Shown: piece by piece, positions 10,369 to 20,329 of the stretch
How positions within the stretch are numbered: position 1 is the first letter of the stretch
How the letters are laid out: every line of letters starts with the position of its first letter
Program-made: the position numbers and the translations under genes
Source: Torulaspora globosa
Taxonomy: Eukaryota; Ascomycota; Saccharomycetes; Saccharomycetales; Saccharomycetaceae
Length of the DNA: 64,000 nt
Reading direction: 5' to 3'
NCBI RefSeq assembly: GCF_014133895.1
Contig: NC_050734.1
Location: 1 to 64,000, forward strand
Notes under the pieces: model-generated
The model's database searches: none
What the model was told of the DNA's origin: nothing
What the model saw: only the letters and a program-made list of their open reading frames with translations

Positions 10369-13028
10369 GCACTTCACTCGCTTCAAGACGCTGATTAGAT
10401 CGACACTGAAAAAATTACTTCTGTGCCCTCTAAGTTTGCTCTGTATTTGTCTCTAGGGCTTTCGAGCCTTAGTAGCTGGTTGTGGAGCTTGGGTTGCACT
10501 CAAGCGTATTTCCACTCTGTCAAACTGTAACATATTTGACCGGAGTTGCTGCGCCTTATCTCATCCCGTTCATCTATTTATACCTGAAGATCTGCTACTT
10601 TGCGATCTTGTCAAGTCGAACGACCATTGCTTTTGGAGCTATACGCAGATCGCACTTAAATGATCGCCGGCATCATGCTCCATCTACCACTACAGTTTGA
10701 TAGTGCCTGCTGTAAGCATGAGTTGGCGGCCCGTAACGCGAGTTTGGGAGCAAAAGGTACTACGCACCTGATGATAGCTCAAAACGATACAGCCAGTTTT
10801 CGACAGGTAACCATGAACATCTTAGTGACTTACACCGGTTCTTAATATCGATAGCATACACCAAGCGCCGTCGAGCAAATTCTTCATAGGCTTGGGAAAG
10901 ACGCCTATCTTCCAGAAGAAATGTAAGAAGCCGAGATTAAGGAATTTATGCATCTTTACTCTAACGGCAAGAATAAACCATAGTATGCCACCGACATACA
11001 TACAGGAAAAAGATTCATGACTGAGATGGATTCCATTCTGCATCTAAAGCCCTTCATGATCGAAGTTCCAATGGCATCCGTAAACTAGAAAGATTCAGCT
11101 GTTAGCTCATGTTATGCTATAATATAGAGGAAAAGATAAATTTCGATTCCCTCACTGGCAAGAATTTCCACTTATAGCAACTCTGGTTGCAACTCCTTTC
11201 GAGTGTCCGTTGCACATGAGATGAGTTGATGATTGGCTTATTGTCCTCGCTCTCAACTACTGCTAATCTGGCTTTTGACCAGCTCATGGCTCAGGATGCA
11301 GAGAAAACCGCGAGTTCACAAATGATATAGTCTGCAAAGTCCGCCTTCAGTAGCGGCAACCAATCGAACGGCGTATTGCGCTTTCAGACATACTGGCATC
11401 TTCAGGCACGGTTGGTAGGCGCTTCGTACAGTTCGAGGTTGCTGCGATTGGCAAATCCTTGCTGTGCGAATCAGAGAATATCTCTCGTCCCACTGAAGAT
11501 CTAACCCTACGTCATTGTTTCGAAGAAAGGAAGACAATTTTGAAATTTACCCAACTCGGATGTTGGTCGCGAAAGCGAGGCCAAATCACACATCAATTCC
11601 TCAAGAGCTCTGCTGTGTGCGGTTTCTGCTGCTAACTAGCAAAAGCTGTGGCATTGATGGACCCTAAATCAGGTGCCTATATTCAGCCCAACGTCAGCTT
11701 AAGCCTGGTATTTGGGAAAGTCACTCTATGGGCAATCTTCTGAACTCCTCTCATGCATTCTAAGGCGCATACGAATTTGCACCTGAGGTCCTATAACAGC
11801 AGCGCTTTAGCGCAAAAGGAACGCAGCTTACGCCAGATTATCCCCATTATAAACACTTTGTCGCCAAGAAAAGTTCTCATGACCTTATCGACGTTTTTTG
11901 GCTCCCTGTGCAACCCCTTCACAGGATTGAGATCCCTCTCTCCACGATAGAGCTGTCACCTTCACAGTTCACTGGTAGTTCATGTGACATCTTCAATCTG
12001 TCTTTATTGGTCTAACATTCTCTTTCTTCGCCTATTGCTAGCCAACCTAGAAGGCTACGATTTCGGTACAGGTATGGCAATAAGCACAAAACATGAAGCA
12101 GTGGGGATCATGACGAAATGCATAACAACCTGCAGTTTTCATGCATCAGGCAACATGTCCTTAGCGGGCTCGGAATGCTATAATTATACCGATTTATTCG
12201 AGGCCTGAGAGTGAAGTTTGGGTACCAAAAATAACAACGACCCTTCAAGGCATTGGGTAAATCATCTCAAACGCATTGTAAACATATTCAGCGGACCTGC
12301 AGCTGTTCCTCCGAAAAATTTCTCCCTGCAAAAATAAAAGCCTCGCGGCATTTCTTCGGATAGCTGCGCCCCTTTCGCCAGCTCTGTAGGATACAAAATA
12401 ACAGGTTTGGGAAAGCCCCTCGGCGCCTTTCCTAAACGACCGCTTTCGGCTGTCGAAGTTCCCTGGTTTCCGGACCGACACAATATGCACAGAACCCAAC
12501 CTGCGTAATTCTATCTCTTAGCCTCACTGGGCTCCCTGTCTGTACCGACGTAAAGAAGGGCATCGCGGCACGTTGCCGACATCGTTGTAGCGGTTCTTCT
12601 CAGCCTGCCATCTCATCAGAGACATCTTCGTTTGTTTCACTGTTTCACCTCATTGCGAGGCTTACTGAGTTGACTAACTCGAGCGATGAGCTTAGCTTAG
12701 CTGCCTGTTCTCTCTCGCCAATTCCTGCCTTGACCGGCTGAAGCGTTCCCCTCCGTTGAAGCTCGAAGACCTCAGCATAACGACAAGGAATGTTATGTCC
12801 GGACAGAAAAAAAAATTGAAGGGATCGATGGGCTAGATGATGGAACACGGAGAATTAGTGCCGTTCTGCTGTCGAGAAAGCAGTCGACGGAAGGGTAGTT
12901 AGGGCTCATCGTTGCCTGGGCTTCGGGGAGACATAAAAGGACGGTGCCATTGGCTTTTAGGCTTAATACTTTTGTCCCTTATTCATTGAAGAACTTGAAG
13001 TTGTAATTTGTGAACTAGACTGACCAAA
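10369..13028. other. Long gene-free stretch
   Basis: About 2.7 kb lie between the ABC-F gene and the aquaporin gene. No open frame longer than about 84 codons, no recognised protein text, no tRNA and no obvious repeat is seen. The last 130 bases before 13029 include gacataaaagg near 12932, a possible TATA element of the aquaporin gene. Confidence 0.5.
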
Positions 13029-13952
13029 ATGGCTGAAGTTGAAAACCAAAGGCCAAAGATTTCCCCAAGCGAGGGCTCTGAGAACGGTATGACGGAGACG
13101 GAGGCTGAAAGACCTGGTATGCCCTCTGGAGGTCCCTCCAAAAAATCATATCGTTTGTTCCCTTATCAACCAAAGCAGCCAGTTTTCCGTATTGGGTCTG
13201 AATCTGTCCGTGGTCATTGTGTTGCAGCCTTTGGCGAGTTTTGTGGGACATTCATGTTCCTGTGGTGTGCGTATGTGATTGCTGATGTTGCCAACCATGA
13301 CGTATTTCTCAAGGAGTTTCCTAACGGTTCGCATCCTGGTCAGTTGATCATGATTGCGCTGGGTTTCGGGTTTTCGGTGATGTTTTCGATCTGGTGCTTT
13401 GCTGTTGTTTCCGGTGGTGCGTTGAACCCTGCTGTTTCCCTAAGTTTGGCCCTTGCTAGGGCTATCAACCCCACCAGATGTGTTGTCCACTGGATTGCGC
13501 AGATGCTGGGTGGTATGGCTGCCGGTGGTGCGGCAAGCGCCATGACTCCGGGCCCGGTCTTATTTGCCAATAGTTTGGGCCTGGGTTGCTCCAGAAGTAG
13601 AGGTCTTTTCTTGGAGATGTTCGGAACTACGATACTTTGTTTCACTGTCTTGATGACCGCCATCGAGTCCCGCGACGGTAGTTTCATGGCCGCTTTACCT
13701 ATCGGTATCTCTCTCTTCATCGCTCACTTGGCTCTAACTGCTTACACCGGTACAGGTGTGAACCCTGCCAGAACTTTCGGTGCAGCCTTGGCCGCTAGAA
13801 GCTTCCCCACCTATCACTGGATTTATTGGATTGGGCCCCTATTGGGTAGCATTCTTGCCTGGTTCCTATGGCAATTGCTCAACTGGTTGAACTACCAGGA
13901 TGTTGTTGCCTGTGAAAAGAGAAAGGGTAAGGAGGAGGAACCAAGTGCTTAA
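13029..13952 (+). CDS. AQY1: Aquaporin (AQY1/AQY2 type)
   Basis: This 307-residue protein of the major intrinsic protein family forms a water channel. It has a polar N-terminal tail of about 60 residues, as in yeast AQY1, and six membrane segments. The two pore motifs are NPA at 133-135 ([10 protein letters not shown]) and at 245-247 ([10 protein letters not shown]). The arginine after the second NPA and the histidine in the IAHLALTAY segment (H233) are the aromatic/arginine filter residues of water-selective channels, so it is an aquaporin rather than a glycerol channel. The ATG at 13029 is preceded by an A-rich context. In S. cerevisiae aquaporins are involved in spore maturation and freeze tolerance and are often broken; this copy is intact. 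It stands alone between two long empty stretches. Confidence 0.93.
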   Translation: MAEVENQRPKISPSEGSENGMTETEAERPGMPSGGPSKKSYRLFPYQPKQPVFRIGSESVRGHCVAAFGEFCGTFMFLWCAYVIADVANHDVFLKEFPNGSHPGQLIMIALGFGFSVMFSIWCFAVVSGGALNPAVSLSLALARAINPTRCVVHWIAQMLGGMAAGGAASAMTPGPVLFANSLGLGCSRSRGLFLEMFGTTILCFTVLMTAIESRDGSFMAALPIGISLFIAHLALTAYTGTGVNPARTFGAALAARSFPTYHWIYWIGPLLGSILAWFLWQLLNWLNYQDVVACEKRKGKEEEPSA

Positions 13953-15833
13953 TTCCCTGCTTAGCATGTTTCTTTCTGACAAGCGTTCCTTTAATTCCCA
14001 TTACTAATCTCTTCGCATTCAGGATAGATCGACTAAGCTGACCAGGCATGATGGTCAAGTAGCTTCCGCTAGATTAAAACAACATAATAGGACAATAGAT
14101 CCCCAGTTTAATTCATTTTTAATAACCATCATTCATCATTGCTCCTAAGTGGCTTTCTGTAGTTTTCTCACGGCTGGCTCTGGGAGCACTGATAACTCTA
14201 GTAAAAGTGCCATAACTTGAGTAACATTAATACAAATACCGTTGGCTCTATATGATTTCCACTTGAAGCTTGCTCCTATATTGGCACTTCGAGATTTTTT
14301 TGTCTAGTCAATCGCAATTACATCATCTGTTTTTCGATGCACTGTAATCATCTGATCGAGACTCAACTTCGTTCATTAATCTTAGTAATCGCCAAGATTC
14401 CTGACCATTACCAATGATCAAAGTTCACAGAACAAATATGCCAGAAGCATGATGATTGCAACTTTGCAAATGTTATATTTCCGTCGACACGCAAAATAGT
14501 CTTCTGGTCAGAATACTCGTAATATTTGCCATTTTTAAACTGCAATGATAATCGATTTTTACGCATATATAAGAGCTAGACATTAGAAAGCAATCACAAT
14601 TATTCGTAGCTGTATCAACAGTGGTTCTGACGACTAATAGGTCTTGCGATAAATTTCTAGGTTATTCTTGAAAAAAACCCGCACGCTCATTTCGAAGCGG
14701 TAGCACATTTCTTTATTGACAGCAGGCCACAATTAAACATGATGCAGTTTGTTTATATACTCTTCAGTACTACTGAGCTGCATATTAGTAGCTCATTTCC
14801 GCCATCTTATTAAAACCCCTACTCCTTGGGCGCACAGGTTTATAACTTTGGCGAATGCTCGAGCTATACAATGCTGAAAATTAAGATCTTATGGAACTAT
14901 ACTTGTAGCGCACCGGTATTTGCATACTATCTCAGATGCCTAGATCACTGAAGTTGGAGTGAAATGGCGTGTCCTTCCGATTTTGTTGCTCAAGCCTGAA
15001 TCATTTGCAGCTGGCAGACTGGGCAGCACTGACGGGTCTCGACGACTTTAATGATGAACTTACGGGCACCTTGCGGCATTCCAAGACCTATGGAGACTTA
15101 TGAGAAAGGGTCAGTTTGATTTTAAGAACGGAAGTTTTTTCCACAGGCTTTTCAGTGATAACTCAAAACAGATGACTGGCCCGCCCGTTGTATTCACTTC
15201 AAAGTGTGGGAAATTACCACTACAAGACTAGTGCCCTCTCGAGCTCCAACACTCAGATACTAATGATTATTGTTAATACCTTCGACGAAAGCAAAAATCT
15301 GTTTTCCATCGGTCTGCGGTACTTGTATAACTTCCCTATATTACGCTTGGAGAAGCTGGAGCGGAACTACGCAGGGAATCTGCACCCCATGAGGACGCAA
15401 TAATCAACTTCCATAAAATGATCAGTTTTTCTGTTACGAATTCGTGGCTTGAAAGGCAGTCAGTTTTTCATCAGGGTCGAAACAATCCGTCAAATCCATG
15501 CTTTCTTCGGTTACAGAATTAGTATCTATCTCAAGCGAAGCAATAATTTTCAACGCCGTTCTACCAATAGTCCGTTCGATTTACTTTATTTCGCATGGAG
15601 ATGGAAATTAGTGGATCTACTTCCATTACGCATGCTCGACAGAACGAACCCCTTCATAACAAAGGCAGTTCTTTTTAACCATTCCCAGGGTGATTTGCGA
15701 ACAATTCTTGGTCACATCCATAGCTGAACTTAACATGCTTTGATATTATAGTTCACAAGCCCACGTAGAGGTTGCTAAGCTAAGTGGTATGAAACATTGA
15801 GGCGTTTAGAAATGTAGAGGATCCAAAGGTGAA
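13953..15833. other. Gene-free stretch with a possible minus-strand gene relic
   Basis: About 1.9 kb without an intact gene. The minus strand between about 15600 and 14980 holds protein-like pieces in changing frames, for example ALKIIASLEIDTNSVTEESM near 15500 and GLGMPQGARKFIIKVVET followed by CCPVC near 15080-15020. These are interrupted by several stops. They could be the remains of one gene of 200 or more codons, but I recognise no family. Confidence 0.3.
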
Positions 15834-16172
15834 TCAACAATTGCAGTAGTTCATATCTCCAGTTTCACAGGCTTTCTGGCTCAAACCGAGCATTTCTATT
15901 GACTTCATGCAACTTGTACAGTCGGTAATATCCATGCAGAACGAGGCACATTCCTTATTAGCTCTCAAAGTCGCTTGCTGCAGGCAGGAAGACTCTAATG
16001 CAGGGTCACCGTTACAAAATGAGCTCAACTCCAGCGTCTTTGCCGAGACACAACCATTGAAATTTCCTGTATTACACTGCACATTATCATTTCCCAAACG
16101 AGGAGAAGAGCACGAACCAAGAACAGGAGTAGCTAGCATTAAAAAGCCGAGAAAGTAAAAGTTCCAAAACAT
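15834..16172 (-). CDS. Cysteine-rich small secreted protein, family unknown
   Basis: The ATG at 16172 gives 112 residues; the open frame further upstream begins only at a TTG. Residues 1-19 (MFWNFYFLGFLMLATPVLG) form a signal peptide with a good cleavage site before SC. The mature part of about 93 residues has 12 cysteines, an even number that could make six disulfides, and ends in CNC. Spacing includes CTSC-like pairs (TDCTSC) late in the protein. It lacks a GPI signal and has no recognisable domain; the spacing does not look like the eight-cysteine CFEM haem-binding domain. It is divergent from the siderophore transporter gene with 585 bases between them, which would allow shared control. 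A run of T precedes the start. It could be a secreted effector, toxin-like or metal-binding protein; none is established. Confidence 0.6.
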   Translation of the reverse strand: MFWNFYFLGFLMLATPVLGSCSSPRLGNDNVQCNTGNFNGCVSAKTLELSSFCNGDPALESSCLQQATLRANKECASFCMDITDCTSCMKSIEMLGLSQKACETGDMNYCNC

Positions 16173-16757
16173 CAACGGTTTTTTTTTTCTTTGGGACCTG
16201 ACTATGACACACAAGGAGTTTTTATCTTTTATATGTGGCGCCCGAATGACTGTCTATGTCTAGATTCCTAACTGCTTCAATTCGTCATTCCAGTCCATTA
16301 AAATGACTACGTCGCAAAGACTCAATCTGTATTCTTTTCCATTGCTTAGCGTTCGGACTGCGCTAAGTAGTTGTAGGTGCCAATTCAATCAGTATGACGC
16401 TATCGACGGCTGTAGGGTCCTATGTTCGAATCTGGAGTTTCTCCGAAAGCAATCTTATGTGCGAAAAGTAAGTTTTTCCAGAGGGGCAGAGAAGATGTCG
16501 TACGGACCCGCATTATAGTCCGAGCACATTTTTCCGGCAGGCACAATGTTTTTGCTTAGAACGTATCCTGCTTTTGCTAGTTAAGAGAGATCGAAACTGA
16601 CCATGGCCCAATGCAAGAAGATCTGAGCGACGGCTAATCCCCTTAGCAGATTCCAGAGCTTAGAAATGTGACGCATGAAATACCGGGACAGATCGATATT
16701 TAAGAGAAAGAACTGCAGAAACAAAATAACTTTCTCCTTCTCTCAAGATGGCTAGCT
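16173..16757. promoter_or_regulatory. Divergent intergenic region between Cys-rich protein and ARN-type transporter
   Basis: 585 bases upstream of both flanking genes. I found no exact Aft1 iron-response box (YRCACCCR) here. A short ATG-started frame lies at 16748-16780 and overlaps the transporter start. Confidence 0.5.
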
Positions 16758-16780
16758 ATGTTATCAGGCGATCATTGTAG
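16748..16780 (+). promoter_or_regulatory. Upstream ORF overlapping the ARN-type transporter start
   Basis: An ATG at 16748 begins a 10-codon frame ending in TAG at 16778-16780. It overlaps the transporter ATG at 16758 in another frame. The upstream ATG has A at -3 and G at +4, a better context than the transporter ATG with G at -3. If transcription starts before 16748, the transporter would need leaky scanning. Confidence 0.4.
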
Positions 16781-18659
16781 TGTGGAGCCAGGAAGTTCAG
16801 AACGCAGCAAAAAAAAGTACGATGAAGACCTAGAACCTAGAAACTTTATAGACCACAGCGGAGCTCCAAGCTCGATCGAATCTGATGCATATGCTTATGA
16901 GAGCGCCTCCATTGGAAGTGGGAAAAAATACATCAAAGGGTCGGGCACGGTTAACATTGAAATATACAAACGGGAGTACAGTCGGCCGCTCTACAAGATG
17001 ATGCTGTTTTTCTCGATTTTTCTGGTAGCATATACTTACAGCCTCGATGGTTTGGTGCGCTTTACGTACCAATACCAAGCGACTTCCGAATGGAAGAATA
17101 AGTCTTCGCTGAAAGTGGTAAAATGCGTGAAGACTGTGCTGTGTACTGCCGGTCAGCTCGGCATCGCGAGGTCTGCGGACATATTTGGTAGGACTACGGT
17201 ACTAAACATGTCTATTTTACTGTATATTGTGGGAACGCTAGTTCAGTGCAAGGCGAGTAATATCTCGATGTTCGGTGCAGGTACTTGCCTATATCAGCTT
17301 GGATTTGTTGGGGTTCAGCTCACTTTACAGCTTATCGCCATGGACTTCTCCGACTTGAACTGGAGACTGGTTGCGTCGTTCGTTCCAGCATGGCCGTTTG
17401 TGATCAACATCTGGATCTCCGGGTATATCACTCAAGCTATTGGTCAGCGCTGGTCGTGGGGCATCGGGATGTTTGCTTTTATCATTCCCTGTGCATGCGT
17501 TCCGCTTGGCTTTTGCCTCTTGCATATGAGATATCTGGCCTACAAAAATGCACAAGGAAAAGTGCAGAATGAATTCAAAATGTATAAGCAGTTGACGTTG
17601 CGTGAGTATCTGGTCGATATCTTTTTTTGGAGATTGGATTTCATAGGATTCATCTTGCTGTGTGTGTTCTTCGGCTGTATTCTAATTCCATTATTACTTG
17701 GTGGGGGAACATCCAGCCATTGGAAAGAAGTGCATATAATCGTTCCAGAGGTTCTGGGTTGGGTAGCAGCTTTGCCGGCATTTTTGGCTTGGGAAGCAAA
17801 AGTTGCTAAGCATCCCCTGTTGACTTGGGAGATTATTGGTGACCGTGGAATAATAGCGGCTCTAATGATTGCATTTTACATCAACTTTAATTGGCATCTC
17901 TTTGGGGATTACATGTTTACCGTCTTCCTGATTGCTCTCGACCAGTCGGTCTTATCCGCAACCAGAATAACTTCTCTATATTCATTTGTTTGCATTATCT
18001 CCGGTACGCTTCTGGGCTTCGTCATCGTCAAAGCAAGGCGGACAAAACCCTTCATTATTTTTGGGATCAGCTGCTGGTTTTTGGCTTTCGGTCTATTGGT
18101 TCATTTTTTTGGCAAAAAGCTTTCTATGCCAGGGATAAGCGTTTCGCTAGGTATAATGGGTCTAGGTGCTGGATTTTTCACGTATACAACTCAAGCCTCT
18201 GTGCAAGCGGCTGTCAAAACGCATGCCAAAATGGCCGTTGCAACAGCTCTATACCTCTCAGTATACTCCCTAGGTTCCGCTGTTGGCTCTGCTGTGACCG
18301 GTGCTATTTGGACGAATGTCTTATCAAGGGAGGTTTACAAGACGCTGAATCATACCGACGCTGACGCTGCCTACAACTCGCCTAATCTCTTCATCCTAAC
18401 CAATGCCTATGGAACTGAGCCTCGGCGAGGTCTTGTTACGGCCTACGCATACACTCAAAAAATTCTATGTATCGTTGGGCTCTGCTTCTGCGTGCCTCTT
18501 TTCCTGGCGGCTCTTTTTTTGAGAAACCATAAATTAGAAAGTACAGTAGCCCTGGAGAACGTCGATGCAAGGACAGTAGAAGAAGATGAGAAAAGACATG
18601 ATATTATAAGCAAAATTAAACGTCGCAGGCATGAAGAAAGCGGAAATCTGCCGAGATAG
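16758..18659 (+). CDS. Major facilitator transporter, ARN/SIT siderophore-iron family
   Basis: The 633-residue length fits the yeast ARN1, ARN2, SIT1, ENB1 and GEX proteins (about 606-637). The N-terminal 80 residues are hydrophilic and acidic. They are followed by LYKMMLFFSIFLVAYTYSLDG and about 14 predicted membrane segments, which is the siderophore-transporter arrangement. Family words include GQLGIARSADIFGR, WRLVASFVPAWPFVINIWISG and QRWSWGIGMFAFIIPC. Such proteins take up iron-loaded hydroxamate or catecholate siderophores by proton symport, or in the GEX branch exchange glutathione. The substrate cannot be told from sequence by eye. Some residues that are usually conserved look changed, so a specialised or GEX-like role is possible. 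The start is uncertain because of an overlapping upstream ATG. Confidence 0.85.
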   Translation: MLSGDHCSVEPGSSERSKKKYDEDLEPRNFIDHSGAPSSIESDAYAYESASIGSGKKYIKGSGTVNIEIYKREYSRPLYKMMLFFSIFLVAYTYSLDGLVRFTYQYQATSEWKNKSSLKVVKCVKTVLCTAGQLGIARSADIFGRTTVLNMSILLYIVGTLVQCKASNISMFGAGTCLYQLGFVGVQLTLQLIAMDFSDLNWRLVASFVPAWPFVINIWISGYITQAIGQRWSWGIGMFAFIIPCACVPLGFCLLHMRYLAYKNAQGKVQNEFKMYKQLTLREYLVDIFFWRLDFIGFILLCVFFGCILIPLLLGGGTSSHWKEVHIIVPEVLGWVAALPAFLAWEAKVAKHPLLTWEIIGDRGIIAALMIAFYINFNWHLFGDYMFTVFLIALDQSVLSATRITSLYSFVCIISGTLLGFVIVKARRTKPFIIFGISCWFLAFGLLVHFFGKKLSMPGISVSLGIMGLGAGFFTYTTQASVQAAVKTHAKMAVATALYLSVYSLGSAVGSAVTGAIWTNVLSREVYKTLNHTDADAAYNSPNLFILTNAYGTEPRRGLVTAYAYTQKILCIVGLCFCVPLFLAALFLRNHKLESTVALENVDARTVEEDEKRHDIISKIKRRRHEESGNLPR

Positions 18660-20329
18660 TTCATAGCTAGTTCATTTTTAAAAATTTCAAGCATTAATAA
18701 GAGGCCATTGAAGATAATCAAATTTTCCCTTTTCCAAACGATAAAGAAAGATGATGACAGATATCATTCCTGACACTCGCTTTTGTCATCTTCTGGGTTC
18801 TTTGCTTTGTATCCGATGCGATTAATTCTTAGTGATCTATAATCGAGAACAATAAGAATAAGTCATATGAGATATTCGCAGACGAGACCTCGTCCTCCCG
18901 AGAACTGGAGATAGAACGTAGATAAGTTCAACAGATACCGGTACTCGCGCCATTGAGAATAAAGGAGCCTCAGATTAAAGTGGTATAAGATAACACATAA
19001 CCGGCCAATGTCCATCAATGGGCCAAGAAGAATTCTTACAGAGAATTCTTGAGAGGCTTCCAATTCGAAATGATCTGTGATGCTCCATCTTGGCTCTGGC
19101 GCTCGCGCTGAAGGTAATTGTACCGATTAAAAAAGATGCTAGAACATTAAAGCTATAGCAGCGTCCTAACGCAATGAAACCGACTTAGTAAAAAGCAGCA
19201 GGCGCTCAAGTTGGAATATGTCTGCTCATGAGCCATAAAACCGTTTGTGCTCTTTGTTGGTAGTCTTTAACTTGTGTCGGTCCTGTTCTTTCAGATTAAT
19301 CTTGTCCTTCTTTGAGTCTCCGGATTTCTGTCTCCATATGCAACACAATTTGACCAACGAACATGCCTTTTAACATCACAGCGCAGACTATCATTAGCTG
19401 CATGTATGTCAACGTAGTGAGAAATCCTGTACGAGCCATTCTACAACGCACAGCTACATGGGACCTCTCCTCCGAATGCTGTGGTGAATAAGAATACTTT
19501 CTTTGAGCTCGACGAAGCAAAAGATGCTGGACAACTGGATCCATCATTTAGTGGTTTTTTACCAGAGGCCGCGTCAAATCCATGAGTCTTTCAGGAAGCA
19601 TATTTCTGGTGTCTCGCCCGACAGGCAGTCATGGCTAGCTCAGCTGAGCAAGCGCTTCCGCCGACGTAAGCGTAAGGTCCAGCAGGCCGAATATATTAAG
19701 CTCTTTCTCAGCATGTGGCCACAGGAAACGGCGGGCTAAAACAGTTCGTCAACGTTTTAATGGGAAAGTTCTGACCTGCAAAGGACCAGGCAGTAGGTCG
19801 AATCGGGTACGGTAAAGTTAATATAAGCCACAGCGTACGTTCATCACAGAGCAGCAATCTTTTATATCTCGGCAACAAATTAGTCTCAATTTAATGGGAA
19901 AGACTGGCGATTAGATCGCCACGCCACTTGTGGCTTGCAACTCTTTACTGCTTGTTTTTTGTTCTAATATAGCTCTGAGATTTAAAAGCTAAATAAATCA
20001 TCTTGAATGCAAGAACTCACTGGTATAGTGGAAACAATAATCCGACCATCTGCATCATCACTTTGCTGCTGGCTTCTGGCTCTTTGTTCATGACAACACA
20101 TTCGAAAAGTGGCAAAGCACAATCATCTCTTGAACGGTCATTATCCTTATTGAGAAATCATCAGTAACATCTCAATGGCAATGACCTCGTCGTCGTTTCC
20201 ATTAGGATCAGCTTGTTCGCTGATGTGCTCTGTTCGCCAAGAAACGTTGCCCCAGTAGTTCTAGTAAAACTGGCGAGAAAAGCAGACCTAGCAGTTCTGG
20301 CAAGTTTACTAGCTACATATGCTCCCAGC
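18660..20329. other. Gene-poor stretch
   Basis: About 1.7 kb between the ARN-type gene and the mannosyltransferase gene. Only one short candidate is visible, a minus-strand frame for a small membrane protein at 19439-19226 that needs a frame change. The rest shows no recognised feature. Confidence 0.45.
19226..19439 (-). pseudogene. Possible small membrane-protein gene or relic
   Basis: An ATG at 19439 on the minus strand starts a 47-codon frame. It has one hydrophobic segment (TYMQLMIVCAVMLKGMFVGQIV), then a charged tail ending in KEGQD and a TAA. In the next frame the text continues as a strongly charged, protein-like tail (KKDKINLKEQDRHKL, then KEHKRFYGS) to a TGA at 19226. Together this would make a single-pass protein of about 70 residues with one frameshift. 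No family recognised; chance is possible. Confidence 0.25.
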
